Assembly: GCA_009781855.1 (NCBI GenBank)
Contig: WQUY01000016.1
Coordinates: 1 to 39,147, forward strand
Direction: 5' to 3'
Source of the DNA: Oscillospiraceae bacterium
GTDB lineage: Bacteria > Bacillota > Clostridia > Oscillospirales > Oscillospiraceae
DNA length: 39,147 bases
This document shows, piece after piece, positions 15,910 to 25,543 of this stretch. Each line of letters opens with the position of its first letter. The stretch's first letter is position 1. Below the pieces are notes generated by a model. It was not told the DNA's origin and searched no databases. It saw only the letters and a list, made by a program, of their open reading frames with translations. The position numbers and the translations under genes are program-made.

Positions 15910-17154
15910 TCAGTTTACATGTCGTAACGGATCTACCCTTGTCCCATTGACCGTCACCTCAAAGTGAAGATGCGGCCCTGTGGATACACCGGTCGAGCCG
16001 ATACGTCCAATTACTTGCCCCTGTTCAACTACCTGCCCACGGCTCACTGCTCTTGTGCTTAAATGAGCATAAAGGGTAGTTATTCTGTCACCGTTTGCGT
16101 TTTCACCATGGCTGATTACGATGAAGTTTCCAAATGATGAATTAAACTCTGATGTGATTACCGTGCCTCTGTCGGAAGCCACAACATTTGCTCCGTGTCT
16201 TGCGGCAATATCTATGCCCGTATGCTGTCGCATTACTCTGAAAACAGGATGCATTCTGACACCAAATCGGCTGGTCACATTGCGGCTTGAGGGTACCGGC
16301 CACAAAAGCGTGCCTGTGCCTCTGACGTTGCCTTGTTGATTCTGGCGAGCTGCTGCCGCCGCTGCGGCTTCCTGACGTGCAAGCTCTTGTTCTCTTGCGC
16401 GGATATCTCTTAATATGCGTGCCTCTTCCGCTGCAACCTCAGCATAAAGTGCCGCCTCAGTTTCTCTGTCTGCCTGCAACTGCGCGATGAGTTCGTTGGC
16501 TTCGTCTACCTGTAGTTCAAGCTCAAACTGCTTTTCTTCAAGCAATTCTTTTTCTTCTTCAAGCTCCTCTTTGGTCTCTTCAAGCGATCTGACAGCCAAA
16601 ATCGTCTCCTCACGAGCCCTGATGAGATTAAAATATGTCAGTTCATCTGCCCGCATAATATCTGAGACAAAATCAATTCTCGCCAAAAGATCGGCAAAGC
16701 TGGTGGAGTCAAAGAGTATTTCAAGGTAAGAAATTGCCCCGTTTTCCTCCATATCGCGTACACGTCGTCTATAGAGCGCAAATTGCGCATCCTCACGCTC
16801 CTGAGCCAGAACAACTTCGTATTCTTTTTCGATAATCAGCAGTTCATATTGCTCAATCGTTGCTTCAATATTATCGATTTCCAAGCCGGTCAGCATTATT
16901 CTGTCATCAAGTATAGATTTTCTTCCCAGCTCGGTTCTTGTTGCAAAGTCAATCGCATTGATACTCGCCTGGATGACGCTCTTTCTTCTTTGATATTCTT
17001 GTAGTTCTGTCCTGAGTCTGCTGATTTGTTCGCGCGTTGCACTGGTATTTGCAGTAGCAACAAACGCATCAATGACAATAAAGCCTATGGATACCAACAT
17101 TACAAATGCAAGTATTATAGCAATTATTCTAACAACTTTTCTATTCATCGCCAT
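15910..17154 (-). CDS. Coiled-coil M23/LytM peptidoglycan hydrolase, probable FtsEX partner
   Basis: A 414-residue membrane-anchored protein. A transmembrane segment (about 8-30) is followed by a long coiled coil (about 38-268, rich in E/R/L with an alanine hinge), a linker, and a C-terminal LytM domain (about 285-414). Zinc ligands H311 and D315 (HTGID) and H397, and the catalytic H395 (HLH), are all present, as is YAHLS. So unlike EnvC, which only activates amidases, this should itself cut peptide bridges. Architecture matches EnvC/PcsB-type FtsEX partners. AGAGGTGATTT precedes the ATG; ftsX ends 67 bp upstream. Partnership with FtsEX is inferred from architecture and position. Confidence 0.93.
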   Translation of the reverse strand: MAMNRKVVRIIAIILAFVMLVSIGFIVIDAFVATANTSATREQISRLRTELQEYQRRKSVIQASINAIDFATRTELGRKSILDDRIMLTGLEIDNIEATIEQYELLIIEKEYEVVLAQEREDAQFALYRRRVRDMEENGAISYLEILFDSTSFADLLARIDFVSDIMRADELTYFNLIRAREETILAVRSLEETKEELEEEKELLEEKQFELELQVDEANELIAQLQADRETEAALYAEVAAEEARILRDIRAREQELARQEAAAAAAARQNQQGNVRGTGTLLWPVPSSRNVTSRFGVRMHPVFRVMRQHTGIDIAARHGANVVASDRGTVITSEFNSSFGNFIVISHGENANGDRITTLYAHLSTRAVSRGQVVEQGQVIGRIGSTGVSTGPHLHFEVTVNGTRVDPLRHVN

Positions 17155-17221
17155 AAATCACCTCTTAAATCAATCGTTCGTTATATATTTAAAAGAATCT
17201 GAAATCAATTCTGGATATCTT

Positions 17222-18112
17222 TTATACTTTAAGGTATCTATTCAGCGCAAGCGCACTACCACCGACACCGACACCAAATCCTATAGCTGCAAACAATAAG
17301 AATATTGGGAGTGATACGTTTGAAAATGGTACAAGGTTGAGGAAAAATGCCTCGAACTCATATACCCTCCCAGCCAAAACGCCATAAGTACTCATGAGAA
17401 TTGCAAATGCCGCCATCGAGCCGATTAGCCCAAGGATAAAACCCTCATAAATAAACGGCCAGCGTATGAACGCATTGGTAGCGCCAACCATCCGCATAAT
17501 GGCAATCTCCTCACGCCGCTCAAATGTCGCAAGCTTTATTGTGTTTGACATGATAAACAATGAAATTGCCAACAAAACTGCGATAATTACAATAGAAACA
17601 CCCGTTACAATCGTCCTCAGTGTTACAAGCGCCTGAGCAACCGTCAGGTTTGCATTGACTCTTCTGATTCCGTATATGGACAGCAAGTCATGCTGTGTAT
17701 CGCTTATGAGCGCAACATCATAGACAAAGACTTCAAATCTGTGCCGAAACCACTCTGCATCCACGTCTGCAAACCGCGCTGTATCCTCATGCCTACCTAA
17801 AAAGGAGTACATGGCCTGTTCACGGCTTATAAAATTCACCCTGCTGACATTCGGTGTACGCGAAACCTCTGCGCCCAAGGCACGAGCCTCCGCTAACGAC
17901 AGATATTCGTCGATATATGCCAAAATGATATTTTCGTTTTCAAGCTCCCCAATTACTGCGTTTATATTTACCGCTAATAAAATGAAGCTACCCATAATCA
18001 ACAAAAATGCTATGATGATACAAATCGAAGCAAATGACATAAGCCCGTGGGTAAAAATGCTTGAAACGCCTTCTTTTATATAGTAACCGGTTCGGTTTCT
18101 ACTCAACTTCAT
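17222..18112 (-). CDS. ftsX: Cell-division ABC transporter permease-like protein FtsX
   Basis: The product is about 296 residues. TM1 covers about 20-42 (FASICIIIAFLLIMGSFILLAV); a large extracellular domain follows to about 160; then TM2, TM3 and TM4 with the conserved cytoplasmic loop EEIAIMRMVGATNAFIRWPFIYEG. FtsX does not transport; it transmits ATP-driven movement of FtsE to a wall hydrolase outside. The start at 18112 (MKLSRNRTGYYIKEG) fits family N-termini and overlaps ftsE by 14 bases; an ATG 15 bases further upstream (18127) is an alternative. The extracellular domain is the expected docking site for the adjacent coiled-coil hydrolase. Confidence 0.95.
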   Translation of the reverse strand: MKLSRNRTGYYIKEGVSSIFTHGLMSFASICIIIAFLLIMGSFILLAVNINAVIGELENENIILAYIDEYLSLAEARALGAEVSRTPNVSRVNFISREQAMYSFLGRHEDTARFADVDAEWFRHRFEVFVYDVALISDTQHDLLSIYGIRRVNANLTVAQALVTLRTIVTGVSIVIIAVLLAISLFIMSNTIKLATFERREEIAIMRMVGATNAFIRWPFIYEGFILGLIGSMAAFAILMSTYGVLAGRVYEFEAFFLNLVPFSNVSLPIFLLFAAIGFGVGVGGSALALNRYLKV

Positions 18113-18788
18113 AGTTATAATAACCATCCATTCCGTCGCTGATTATACGTCCGCCATCTATCGCAATAACACGCTGAGACAATCTGTCAACCAGCGGTTT
18201 TTCATGTGTTACAATCAGGACTGTGGTACCCAGTTCATTTATTTTTTGCAGCAGCAAGAGAATTTCAAGGCTACGCGCCGGGTCAAGATTACCCGTCGGC
18301 TCATCGGCAATGATTAGCGAAGGGTTATTTACAAGTGCCCTTGCAATCGCTACCCTCTGCTGCTCACCACCCGATAATTCGTCGGGCTTGGCTTTAATCT
18401 TATTTTCAAGGCCGACAAGCTCAAGTACATACGGCACTCTTTGACGGACTTCTTTATTTGACGCGCCAATAACACGCATCGCAAATGCGACATTTTCAAA
18501 CACAGATTTTTTCTCAATAAGGCGAAAATCTTGAAATATGACACCAATGGTTCTTCTCAGATACGGCATCTTTCGCATTTTTATCTTTTCCATATCATAA
18601 CCATTGACAACGACTTGTCCATCTGTCGCTGCGATTTCGCCTGTCAACAATCTGATTATGGTGGATTTTCCTGACCCCGATGGGCCAACCATAAAGGCAA
18701 ACTCGCCGGTGTCCAACGTAAACGAGACGCCTTTGAGAGCCTTCGTGCCGTTGGCATAAACCTTAAAAACGTCGGTCAATCTTATCAT
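18099..18788 (-). CDS. ftsE: Cell-division ATP-binding protein FtsE
   Basis: A 229-residue ABC ATPase. Walker A is GPSGSGKST, the signature is LSGGEQQRVAIARAL, and Walker B is LIIADEPTGNLD, with the H-loop in VTHEK. The start MIRLTDVFKVYANGTKALKGV is typical of FtsE. It powers FtsX at the division site, coupling ATP hydrolysis to activation of septal peptidoglycan cleavage. The ATG immediately follows the stop of the PucR-type gene without a gap and ftsX overlaps its end, so all three are one transcript. Confidence 0.96.
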   Translation of the reverse strand: MIRLTDVFKVYANGTKALKGVSFTLDTGEFAFMVGPSGSGKSTIIRLLTGEIAATDGQVVVNGYDMEKIKMRKMPYLRRTIGVIFQDFRLIEKKSVFENVAFAMRVIGASNKEVRQRVPYVLELVGLENKIKAKPDELSGGEQQRVAIARALVNNPSLIIADEPTGNLDPARSLEILLLLQKINELGTTVLIVTHEKPLVDRLSQRVIAIDGGRIISDGMDGYYNYEVE

Positions 18789-19877
18789 CTAAAACTTCGA
18801 CTCCTGTGAAACGAGATACTTTTTGACCATAAGGGCTACTTTAAATACAATAGCATGGTCAAACTCACGAAGATCCAAACCTGTTATCTTCTTAATCTTT
18901 TCAAGTCTATAAACAAGTGTGTTTCTATGTACAAACAGCTTCCGCGATGTTTCAGAAACATTCAGGCTGTTTTCAAAAAATTTATCTATTGTGAATAGCG
19001 TTTCCTGATCCAAAGCTTCAATCGGGTTGCGCTTGAAAACCTCCGACAGGAAAATTTTGCATAGCGTTGTCGGTAATTGATAAATCAGTCTGCCGATGCC
19101 CAAACTCTCAAAGTTTATGATGCTCTTATCCGCATCAAAAACCCTTCCGACATCAATCGCAATCAGTGCTTCCTTGTATCTGTCCGGAAGCTCGCGCAAG
19201 TGTCGCGCCGGAGTTCCTATGCCTATGACCGTTTTTAGAGAGAGTTCATTTTCGAGTTTTTGCTCGATCATCTCAGCAATCTTCAAAAGGTATTTTAAAT
19301 CAGCTGTCGGCGGCATTTCCTTTATCACAGCAATATCATTGTCGCCAACCGATATCACAAAATCATGGTGTCTGTCCGGGAATGAATCCTGAAGCAACTC
19401 TATCGCCGAAGGGTCGATTATAGAGCTATTGCGAATAACAAGAACACCCCTCATAATCTCGGACGCAAAACGCAACTCTTTAGCCCTCAGATATATATCG
19501 CCGGCCAAAACATTCTCAGTAACTATGTTCTTTACGAAAGTGCGTTTGTCGTGGTTTTCCTCAAAATAAATCCCTGCCTCACTTATGGCTATAGAAGCCA
19601 TAATGCAAACAGTTCTGGCTAAATCATCTTCACCCTCTGAAAAAACCGAATAATCATCGGCAGCGCCTACACCCAGAGCCTTAAAAGTCCTGCCGCCGCT
19701 TTTGGTTGTAATATCGCTTCCGGGCTCAACAGTGGGCGACACTAAGCCTATGTTCGTGCCAATAATTGATAAATCACTGCTGGCAACGACCAACCCATCC
19801 GGGTCAACAACACCAATCGAACGTGTTGTGGCATCTTTCATCTGGATGATTACGCTTTGAAAAATCCTGCTAGACAC
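18789..19877 (-). CDS. PucR/CdaR-type transcriptional regulator
   Basis: A 362-residue regulator. The N-terminal part (VDPDGLVVASSDLSIIGTNIG) resembles the diacid-recognition/GAF-like sensing domain of CdaR proteins. The middle (GIGTPARHLRELPDRYKEA) is the GGDEF-like region seen in this class. The C-terminus is the PucR helix-turn-helix (NVSETSRKLFVHRNTLVYRLEKI). The GTG at 19877 is chosen because AGGGGGGGC lies just before it; a TTG six codons upstream is less likely. It sits directly in front of ftsE. The ligand and targets are unknown; autogenous control of the division/wall operon is plausible but not shown. Confidence 0.87.
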   Translation of the reverse strand: MSSRIFQSVIIQMKDATTRSIGVVDPDGLVVASSDLSIIGTNIGLVSPTVEPGSDITTKSGGRTFKALGVGAADDYSVFSEGEDDLARTVCIMASIAISEAGIYFEENHDKRTFVKNIVTENVLAGDIYLRAKELRFASEIMRGVLVIRNSSIIDPSAIELLQDSFPDRHHDFVISVGDNDIAVIKEMPPTADLKYLLKIAEMIEQKLENELSLKTVIGIGTPARHLRELPDRYKEALIAIDVGRVFDADKSIINFESLGIGRLIYQLPTTLCKIFLSEVFKRNPIEALDQETLFTIDKFFENSLNVSETSRKLFVHRNTLVYRLEKIKKITGLDLREFDHAIVFKVALMVKKYLVSQESKF

Positions 19878-19942
19878 AGTAGCCCCCCCTGACAAGGCAC
19901 AGTATATGTCAAAATGACCATGTGCTCCTGTACGTTTTTAAC

Positions 19943-19971
19943 ATAATATACTAAAACATTACAGAATTCAA
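19943..19971 (-). promoter_or_regulatory. Promoter of the PucR-ftsEX-M23-S41 operon
   Basis: TTGAAT (19966-19971), 17 bases, TATTAT (19943-19948) on the minus strand, giving a start about 60 nt before the GTG. The -35 matches four of six and the -10 five of six consensus bases. Confidence 0.55.
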
Positions 19972-20010
19972 TAGTAAATTACAGTAATTGTAATTTTTTT
20001 TACAATTTTG

Positions 20011-20721
20011 TTACTTCTGGAAAATCTTATTTATCTCGGTAATATCTATTGCTCTATACGCTCCCGGACTCAAATTTTCATCGAGTTCTAAACCGCCTAT
20101 CGCAACACGCTTTAAAAACTTTACAGGTTTGCCAATTGCCGCCATCATCCGCTTTACCTGATGATATTTTCCCTCAAAAAGTGATACAAATGCTCCACCT
20201 TGCGTTTTTTCAAGCACCGCCGAAAGGCATTTGGTGCCATCACCAAGAACCAATCCATCGGCAAACGCAGCAATATCATCTGCACTGATATCACCATCAA
20301 TTTCAACGAAGTAGCGTTTGGATACGCCCTTACCGGGTGAAATAATCATGTGGGCAAATGCTCCGTCATTGGTGAGAAGCAAAAATCCTTGCGCATCCTT
20401 GTCCAGACGACCCGCAGGATACAGTCCCACCTTTTTAAGCCTTTCATCCAGAAGTTCTATTACCGTTTTTTCATGTAAATCTTCTGTCGCTGAAACAAAG
20501 CCGGAAGGTTTATTCATCATGATGTAGAAAAATTTGCACCACTGCAAGGGCTTTCCATCCACCACAATCTGCACAACTTCAGGATCAAATTTTTCAGAAT
20601 TTGACTTGACGATTAGGCCCCCGGCAGATACCTTGCCACTTCTTATTGCCGAAACCGCTTCTTTGCGCGAAAACAGACCGGTGTCTACCAATATCTTATC
20701 GATTCTTAGTCGTTTTTGCAT
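20011..20721 (-). CDS. RsuA/RluB-family pseudouridine synthase
   Basis: A 236-residue rRNA pseudouridine synthase. An S4 RNA-binding domain (RIDKILVDTGLFSRKEAVSAI) fills the first ~60 residues, followed by the catalytic domain with the aspartate in GRLDKDAQGFLLLTNDG (D107), the YFVEIDG block and FEGKYHQVKRMM. The motif GRLDxDxxG and the length are those of the RsuA/RluB/E/F group; the short size and KYHQVKRM motif lean to RsuA (16S rRNA position 516) rather than RluB, but sequence alone does not settle the target. GGGGG precedes the ATG; tuf lies 65 bp upstream. Confidence 0.92.
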   Translation of the reverse strand: MQKRLRIDKILVDTGLFSRKEAVSAIRSGKVSAGGLIVKSNSEKFDPEVVQIVVDGKPLQWCKFFYIMMNKPSGFVSATEDLHEKTVIELLDERLKKVGLYPAGRLDKDAQGFLLLTNDGAFAHMIISPGKGVSKRYFVEIDGDISADDIAAFADGLVLGDGTKCLSAVLEKTQGGAFVSLFEGKYHQVKRMMAAIGKPVKFLKRVAIGGLELDENLSPGAYRAIDITEINKIFQK

Positions 20722-20739
20722 AAGCCCCCTATACGAACA

Positions 20740-20758
20740 GGCGGCTATTGTAGCCGCC
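20740..20758 (-). terminator. Hairpin downstream of tuf
   Basis: GGCGGCTA and TAGCCGCC form a perfect 8-bp stem with a three-base loop between tuf and the pseudouridine synthase gene. No T-run follows, so it may stabilise the tuf mRNA 3' end or be a weak terminator. Confidence 0.5.
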
Positions 20759-20786
20759 CATTCGAAACAAACTTAGTTTTTAAGAC

Positions 20787-21989
20787 TTATTCTGTGATTT
20801 CGATAACAACACCGGAACCAACAGTACGTCCGCCTTCGCGAATAGCAAAACGCAGACCATGCTCAATCGCTATAGGAGTGATGAGTTCAACATCCATTTC
20901 GATGTTATCGCCAGGCATACACATTTCAACGCCTGCGGGCAGATTGATGACACCTGTTACGTCAGTTGTTCTGAAGTAAAACTGCGGTCTGTAGTTGTTG
21001 AAGAAAGGCGTATGACGGCCACCCTCGTCCTTAGACAGAACATAAACCTGACCTTTAAACTTCGTCAAAGGCTTGATGCTCTTTGGCTTTGCAAGCACTT
21101 GACCTCTCCAGATTTCATCGCGAGAAACACCGCGGAGCAATGTGCCTATGTTGTCGCCTGCTTCTGCATAGTCAAGCAGTTTTCTGAACATTTCGATGCC
21201 TGTAACGGTTGTTTCGCGTGGCTCTTCCATAAGTCCGACTATTTCAACTTTTTCGTTGAGGTTGATTTGACCGCGCTCAACACGACCTGTAGCAACTGTA
21301 CCACGACCTGTGATGGTCATTGTATCTTCAACAGGCATGAGGAACGGAAGTTCTGATTTACGCTCAGGAGTTGGGATGTATTCATCAACTGCTGCCATGA
21401 GCGCCTTGATGCACTCATATTCAGGAGCGTGGAAGTCAGTGTTTGTTGATTCCAAAGCATTACGGGCACTGCCTTTGATGATTGGAATATCATCGCCTGG
21501 GAATTCGTACTTTGAAAGAAGCTCACGAATTTCCATTTCAACAAGCTCAAGAAGCTCTTCGTCGTCAACTTGATCAGCTTTGTTCATGAAAACAACAATC
21601 GCCGGAACGCCAACCTGACGCGCAAGCAGGATGTGCTCACGTGTTTGAGCCATTGGGCCATCTGCTGCGGAAATAACAAGGATTGAACCATCCATCTGAG
21701 CTGCGCCTGTAATCATGTTTTTGATATAGTCAGCATGTCCCGGGCAGTCAACGTGTGCATAGTGGCGATTATCTGTTTCATATTCGACATGTGCGGTGTT
21801 GATTGTTATGCCACGCTCACGCTCTTCAGGAGCCTTGTCGATTGTGTCATATGCCTCGAATTTAGCTTTACCTTGCAAACTCAGGAATTTTGTAATTGCG
21901 GCCGTCAGCGTAGTCTTACCGTGGTCAACGTGCCCAATTGTGCCGATGTTTACATGCGGCTTATTTCTTTCAAACTTTTGCTTTGCCAT
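20787..21989 (-). CDS. tuf: Elongation factor Tu
   Basis: A 400-residue GTPase delivering aminoacyl-tRNA to the ribosome. G1 is GHVDHGKT, G2 includes [14 protein letters not shown]3 is DCPGHADY and G4 is NKAD; domains 2 and 3 are full length ([27 protein letters not shown]). It is almost identical to standard bacterial EF-Tu through the switch regions. AAGGAGGATTTC leads the ATG. It is the last gene of the str cluster and has its own promoter in the fusA-tuf gap, usual for a protein needed in large excess. No second tuf is in the window. Confidence 0.99.
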   Translation of the reverse strand: MAKQKFERNKPHVNIGTIGHVDHGKTTLTAAITKFLSLQGKAKFEAYDTIDKAPEERERGITINTAHVEYETDNRHYAHVDCPGHADYIKNMITGAAQMDGSILVISAADGPMAQTREHILLARQVGVPAIVVFMNKADQVDDEELLELVEMEIRELLSKYEFPGDDIPIIKGSARNALESTNTDFHAPEYECIKALMAAVDEYIPTPERKSELPFLMPVEDTMTITGRGTVATGRVERGQINLNEKVEIVGLMEEPRETTVTGIEMFRKLLDYAEAGDNIGTLLRGVSRDEIWRGQVLAKPKSIKPLTKFKGQVYVLSKDEGGRHTPFFNNYRPQFYFRTTDVTGVINLPAGVEMCMPGDNIEMDVELITPIAIEHGLRFAIREGGRTVGSGVVIEITE

Positions 21990-22049
21990 TTCTTAGAAAT
22001 CCTCCTTACGATTCTAAAATTTTATTTATAGTATCCTCTTTTGAGCGGT

Positions 22050-22078
22050 ATTCTACCGCATTTCTTTGCATTTTGCAA
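22050..22078 (-). promoter_or_regulatory. Internal promoter of tuf
   Basis: TTGCAA (22073-22078), 17-base spacer, TAGAAT (22050-22055) on the minus strand, about 60 bp before the tuf ATG, after the fusA stop at 22125. Confidence 0.65.
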
Positions 22079-22124
22079 CTATTAATTTCAATGCAATGCG
22101 GCTGCTTCGCCAGCTTGCTGAAAC

Positions 22125-24200
22125 CTATAATTTTTTGCCGCTAATCAACTCATCTTGAAGTGATTTAGGCAGTTCAACATAATGACTGGGTTCCATCGCA
22201 AAGTTTCCTCTGCCCTGCGTATACGAACGCAATGATGTTGCATAACCAAACATGGTTGATAATGGTACGGCGGCTGTTATCTGCGCAGCGCCCATCTTCG
22301 TTTCCTGACCGGTAATCTGGCCACGTCTGGAGTTGATGTCACCCATAACATCACCCATATACTCTTCGGGAACAGTTACGGTAACATCCATAATCGGCTC
22401 TAAAAGTACGGGATCTGCTTTGAGCATCGCTTCCTTAAACGCCATACTTCCGGCGATTTTGAACGCAAGCTCGGACGAGTCAACATCGTGATATGAGCCA
22501 TCATACAGTGTAACTTTCACATCAACGACTTGATACCCGTTGAGCACACCCGCCATCATCGCGCCTTGTATGCCCTGATCGACTGCAGGTATATATTCTT
22601 TCGGAATCACGCCGCCGGTGATTTTGTCAATAAACTCATATCCCTTGCCTGACTCATTCGGCTCCAGGATGATTTTGACATGGCCATATTGACCTTTACC
22701 ACCAGTTTGTCTGACGTTCCTCATATCAACATTTGCAGTTGAGCGGATTGTTTCTTTGTATGAAACCTGAGGCTTGCCGATGTTCGCTTCTACTTTGAAT
22801 TCACGAAGCAATCTATCGACGATAATCTCAAGATGCAGTTCTCCCATCCCGGCAATGATTGTCTGACCCGTATCTTCATCCGTATAGGTTTTGAAGGTTG
22901 GATCTTCTTCAACGAGTTTGGACAACGCCACACCCATCTTTTCCTGGCCTGCTTTTGTCTTAGGCTCAATTGCAACCCGGATGACAGGTTCGGGAAATTC
23001 CATGGACTCAAGGACTATCGGCTTTTTCTCATCACATAGTGTATCACCTGTGGTGGTGTCTTTCAAACCGACAGCCGCAGCAATATCACCTGTGTATGCA
23101 GCATCAATATCCTCTCGGTGGTTGGCGTGCATCTGCAAGATGCGTCCCAATCTTTCCCTTTTGCCCTTTGTTGAATTGTATATCATTGTTCCTGTATCCG
23201 CAAATCCGGAATACACTCGGAAAAACGACAATCTGCCAACATAGGGGTCTGTCATAATCTTAAATGCCAATGCGGAAAACGGAGCATCCTCTGTCGGCGC
23301 ACGACTTTCTTCTTTGCCGGTATCGGGGTTTATGCCTATCATATCCGGAACATCAACCGGAGATGGAAGGTAGTCAACAATTGCATCCAACAGCTTCTGG
23401 ATACCTTTGTTTTTATATGATGTACCGCAAACAACCGGAATCATACTTACAGCAAGCGTGGCTTTCCTTATCGCCGCTTTCAGAGAAACAGTGGAAATTT
23501 CCTCGCCTTCGAGATATTTTTCCATAATCTCATCGTCAAAATCAGAGACTGCTTCGATAAGTTTCTGCCGGTATTCCTGCGCTTGGGGAAGCAGGTTTTC
23601 CGGTATCTCTTCAACACGCATGTCTTTTCCAAGGTCGTCATAATAAACATCAGCTTTCATATCAACAAGGTCTATGATACCTCTGAAATCAGCTTCCGCT
23701 CCTATCGGCAGTTGGATTGGTATTGCGTTGGCTTTAAGCCTATCATGAACCATTCCTACAACATTGAGGAAATCAGCCCCTACAATGTCCATTTTGTTTA
23801 CATATATCATACGGGGCACGTGATAGTGATCAGCTTGACGCCAGACTGTTTCCGACTGCGGTTCAACACCACCCTTGGCACACATAACCGCAACCGAACC
23901 ATCTAAGACACGAAGCGACCGCTCAACCTCTACGGTAAAATCAACGTGACCGGGAGTGTCTATAACGTTTATACGATGTTCGTTCCAAATGCAAGTCGTT
24001 GCAGCAGAGGTGATCGTTATCCCGCGCTCCTGCTCCGCTGGCATCCAGTCCATTGTTGCCGCGCCCTCGTGTACTTCACCGAGTTTATAGGTTCTGCCTG
24101 TATAAAACAGTATGCGCTCGGTCGTAGTCGTTTTCCCCGCATCTATATGAGCCATAATGCCAATATTCCGCGTTTTTTCAAGCGGGTATTGCCTTGGCAT
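22125..24200 (-). CDS. fusA: Elongation factor G
   Basis: A 691-residue ribosomal translocase. The GTPase domain has [36 protein letters not shown] and NKMD; domain II and the C-terminal domains IV-V follow in normal order ([43 protein letters not shown]). Start [20 protein letters not shown] is canonical and preceded by AAAGGAGCTG. It is a single EF-G of the ordinary type in the str operon between rpsG (106 bp upstream) and tuf. Nothing suggests the ribosome-protection (Tet) paralogue. Confidence 0.98.
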   Translation of the reverse strand: MPRQYPLEKTRNIGIMAHIDAGKTTTTERILFYTGRTYKLGEVHEGAATMDWMPAEQERGITITSAATTCIWNEHRINVIDTPGHVDFTVEVERSLRVLDGSVAVMCAKGGVEPQSETVWRQADHYHVPRMIYVNKMDIVGADFLNVVGMVHDRLKANAIPIQLPIGAEADFRGIIDLVDMKADVYYDDLGKDMRVEEIPENLLPQAQEYRQKLIEAVSDFDDEIMEKYLEGEEISTVSLKAAIRKATLAVSMIPVVCGTSYKNKGIQKLLDAIVDYLPSPVDVPDMIGINPDTGKEESRAPTEDAPFSALAFKIMTDPYVGRLSFFRVYSGFADTGTMIYNSTKGKRERLGRILQMHANHREDIDAAYTGDIAAAVGLKDTTTGDTLCDEKKPIVLESMEFPEPVIRVAIEPKTKAGQEKMGVALSKLVEEDPTFKTYTDEDTGQTIIAGMGELHLEIIVDRLLREFKVEANIGKPQVSYKETIRSTANVDMRNVRQTGGKGQYGHVKIILEPNESGKGYEFIDKITGGVIPKEYIPAVDQGIQGAMMAGVLNGYQVVDVKVTLYDGSYHDVDSSELAFKIAGSMAFKEAMLKADPVLLEPIMDVTVTVPEEYMGDVMGDINSRRGQITGQETKMGAAQITAAVPLSTMFGYATSLRSYTQGRGNFAMEPSHYVELPKSLQDELISGKKL

Positions 24201-24306
24201 ATTTTTCAGCTCCTTTCATTGTCGTAGCAGACACGCAATAGCAAATTACAAATATCCCATTGATGCAATCTGCACTTGGTTATACTTGCGCTTTGCGGTT
24301 TGGGCA

Positions 24307-24777
24307 TTACCATCTGTAATGCGCAAATGCTTTGTTGGAGTCTGCCATTTTGTGTGTATCTTCGCGTTTTTTAACGGCTGCACCGGTGCTGTTTGCAGCA
24401 TCCATGATTTCGCCGGCGAGACGCTCTCTCATTGTCTTTTCGTTACGGGATCTTGCATAGCTGGTCAGCCAGCGTAACCCCAATGTCTGCCTTCTGTCGG
24501 CTCTGACTTCTATTGGCACCTGATATGTCGCACCACCTACGCGGCGGGCTTTAACTTCAAGCGTCGGCATGATATTCTCAAGCGCCGAAATAAACACGTC
24601 AAGCGGTGGTTTTCCGGTCTTTTCGCCGATGATATCAAATGCGCCATAGACGACTTTTTGAGCAACACCTTTTTTCCCGTCAAGCATTATGCTGTTCACA
24701 AGTCTTGTGACCATAACAGAATTATACTGGGGATCAGGCAAAACTTCTCTTTTGGGTACATTGCCTCTTCTGGGCAC
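24307..24777 (-). CDS. rpsG: 30S ribosomal protein S7
   Basis: A 156-residue protein that nucleates the 30S head and binds 16S rRNA near the decoding centre. [52 protein letters not shown] and [11 protein letters not shown] are standard. The start is a GTG at 24777, giving the usual MPRRG N-terminus, with AAGGAGG 7-10 bases upstream; longer in-frame extensions do not fit the family. A 213-bp gap with hairpins separates it from rpsL, longer than usual in this operon. Confidence 0.98.
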   Translation of the reverse strand: MPRRGNVPKREVLPDPQYNSVMVTRLVNSIMLDGKKGVAQKVVYGAFDIIGEKTGKPPLDVFISALENIMPTLEVKARRVGGATYQVPIEVRADRRQTLGLRWLTSYARSRNEKTMRERLAGEIMDAANSTGAAVKKREDTHKMADSNKAFAHYRW

Positions 24778-24855
24778 TATACTTCCCTCCTTCATACTTT
24801 TCAGACCTTGTTGCAAAAATCAATTTGTAATAGGTCCAATGATCTCACAGGTACT

Positions 24856-24877
24856 CCGGGAATACTTATGCTCCCGG
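24856..24877. promoter_or_regulatory. Hairpin in the rpsL-rpsG gap
   Basis: CCGGGA (24856-24861) and TCCCGG (24872-24877) form a six-bp GC-rich stem with a ten-base loop, about 80 bases before the rpsG start. It may be an S7 binding or processing site; no promoter with good boxes was found in the gap (24778-24990). Confidence 0.4.
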
Positions 24878-24990
24878 CATCCGCGCCCGCTTTGAAGAGT
24901 GTAGAGTGATTGATAAAATTTATTGCACACTGTACATTTTACACTTTATATTTATGTAAATCTTCATGCTGGGCATAAAGGTTTCTTCTA

Positions 24991-25413
24991 CTACGCTTTA
25001 CCGGCCTTTGGCTTTTTGGCTCCATACTTCGAGCGCGATTGCATACGATCTGTTACGCCCTGCGTATCAAGCGTACCACGGATAATGTGGTAGCGAACGC
25101 CCGGAAGGTCTTTGACACGTCCGCCGCGAATCATTACGACTGAGTGCTCTTGAAGGTTATGGCCTACTCCGGGGATGTAAGCAGTCACTTCAAAACCATT
25201 TGTCAATCTGACACGAGCGATTTTTCTCAGCGCCGAGTTCGGTTTTTTCGGAGTTGAGGTTCTAACCGCTGTACATACGCCGCGCTTCTGAGGAGCTGAT
25301 AAATCAGTTTCTCTGTTTTTTAGTGTATTCAGGCCTTTTTGCATCGCTGGTGAGTTCGATTTTGTCGCATGGGTTTGTCTGCCTTTTCTGACCAGTTGGT
25401 TAAACGTTGGCAT
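24991..25413 (-). CDS. rpsL: 30S ribosomal protein S12
   Basis: A 140-residue protein of the decoding centre. [13 protein letters not shown] at the start, [11 protein letters not shown] (with the lysine whose substitution gives streptomycin resistance, here wild type) and [13 protein letters not shown] are all present. AAGGAGG lies just upstream of the ATG at 25413; the longer reading with MERRKK is rejected. It is the first gene of the str operon here, directly after rpoC; the L7Ae-like gene (rplGB) often found between rpoC and rpsL in Bacillota is absent. Confidence 0.98.
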   Translation of the reverse strand: MPTFNQLVRKGRQTHATKSNSPAMQKGLNTLKNRETDLSAPQKRGVCTAVRTSTPKKPNSALRKIARVRLTNGFEVTAYIPGVGHNLQEHSVVMIRGGRVKDLPGVRYHIIRGTLDTQGVTDRMQSRSKYGAKKPKAGKA

Positions 25414-25447
25414 TTTTTTCCTCCTTTCCAAAAAGATTATATTTTTG

Positions 25448-25475
25448 CGGATTCACAAAGTTTTTTATAAATCCG
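25448..25475 (-). promoter_or_regulatory. Leader hairpin upstream of rpsL
   Basis: CGGATT (25448-25453) and AATCCG (25470-25475) flank a 16-base AT-rich loop; on the minus strand the stem is followed by CAAAAAT. It lies between the str promoter and the rpsL ribosome binding site. Confidence 0.4.
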
Positions 25476-25507
25476 TAAAAACCATTTGATTGTTCACACG
25501 GAAAGAA

Positions 25508-25536
25508 ATTTTAACACATTCACTGACAAACGTCAA
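25508..25536 (-). promoter_or_regulatory. str operon promoter
   Basis: TTGACG (25531-25536), 17-base spacer, TAAAAT (25508-25513) on the minus strand, in the rpoC-rpsL gap. No terminator lies between rpoC and this promoter, so read-through from rpoBC is also likely. Confidence 0.75.
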
Positions 25537-25543
25537 TGAAAAT

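Noticed and set aside
19986-20007. AATTGTAA/TTACAATT hairpin after the pseudouridine synthase gene as a terminator
   Set aside because: The stem is pure A/T-rich and no T-run follows on the minus strand; the T-run lies in the loop of the other strand.
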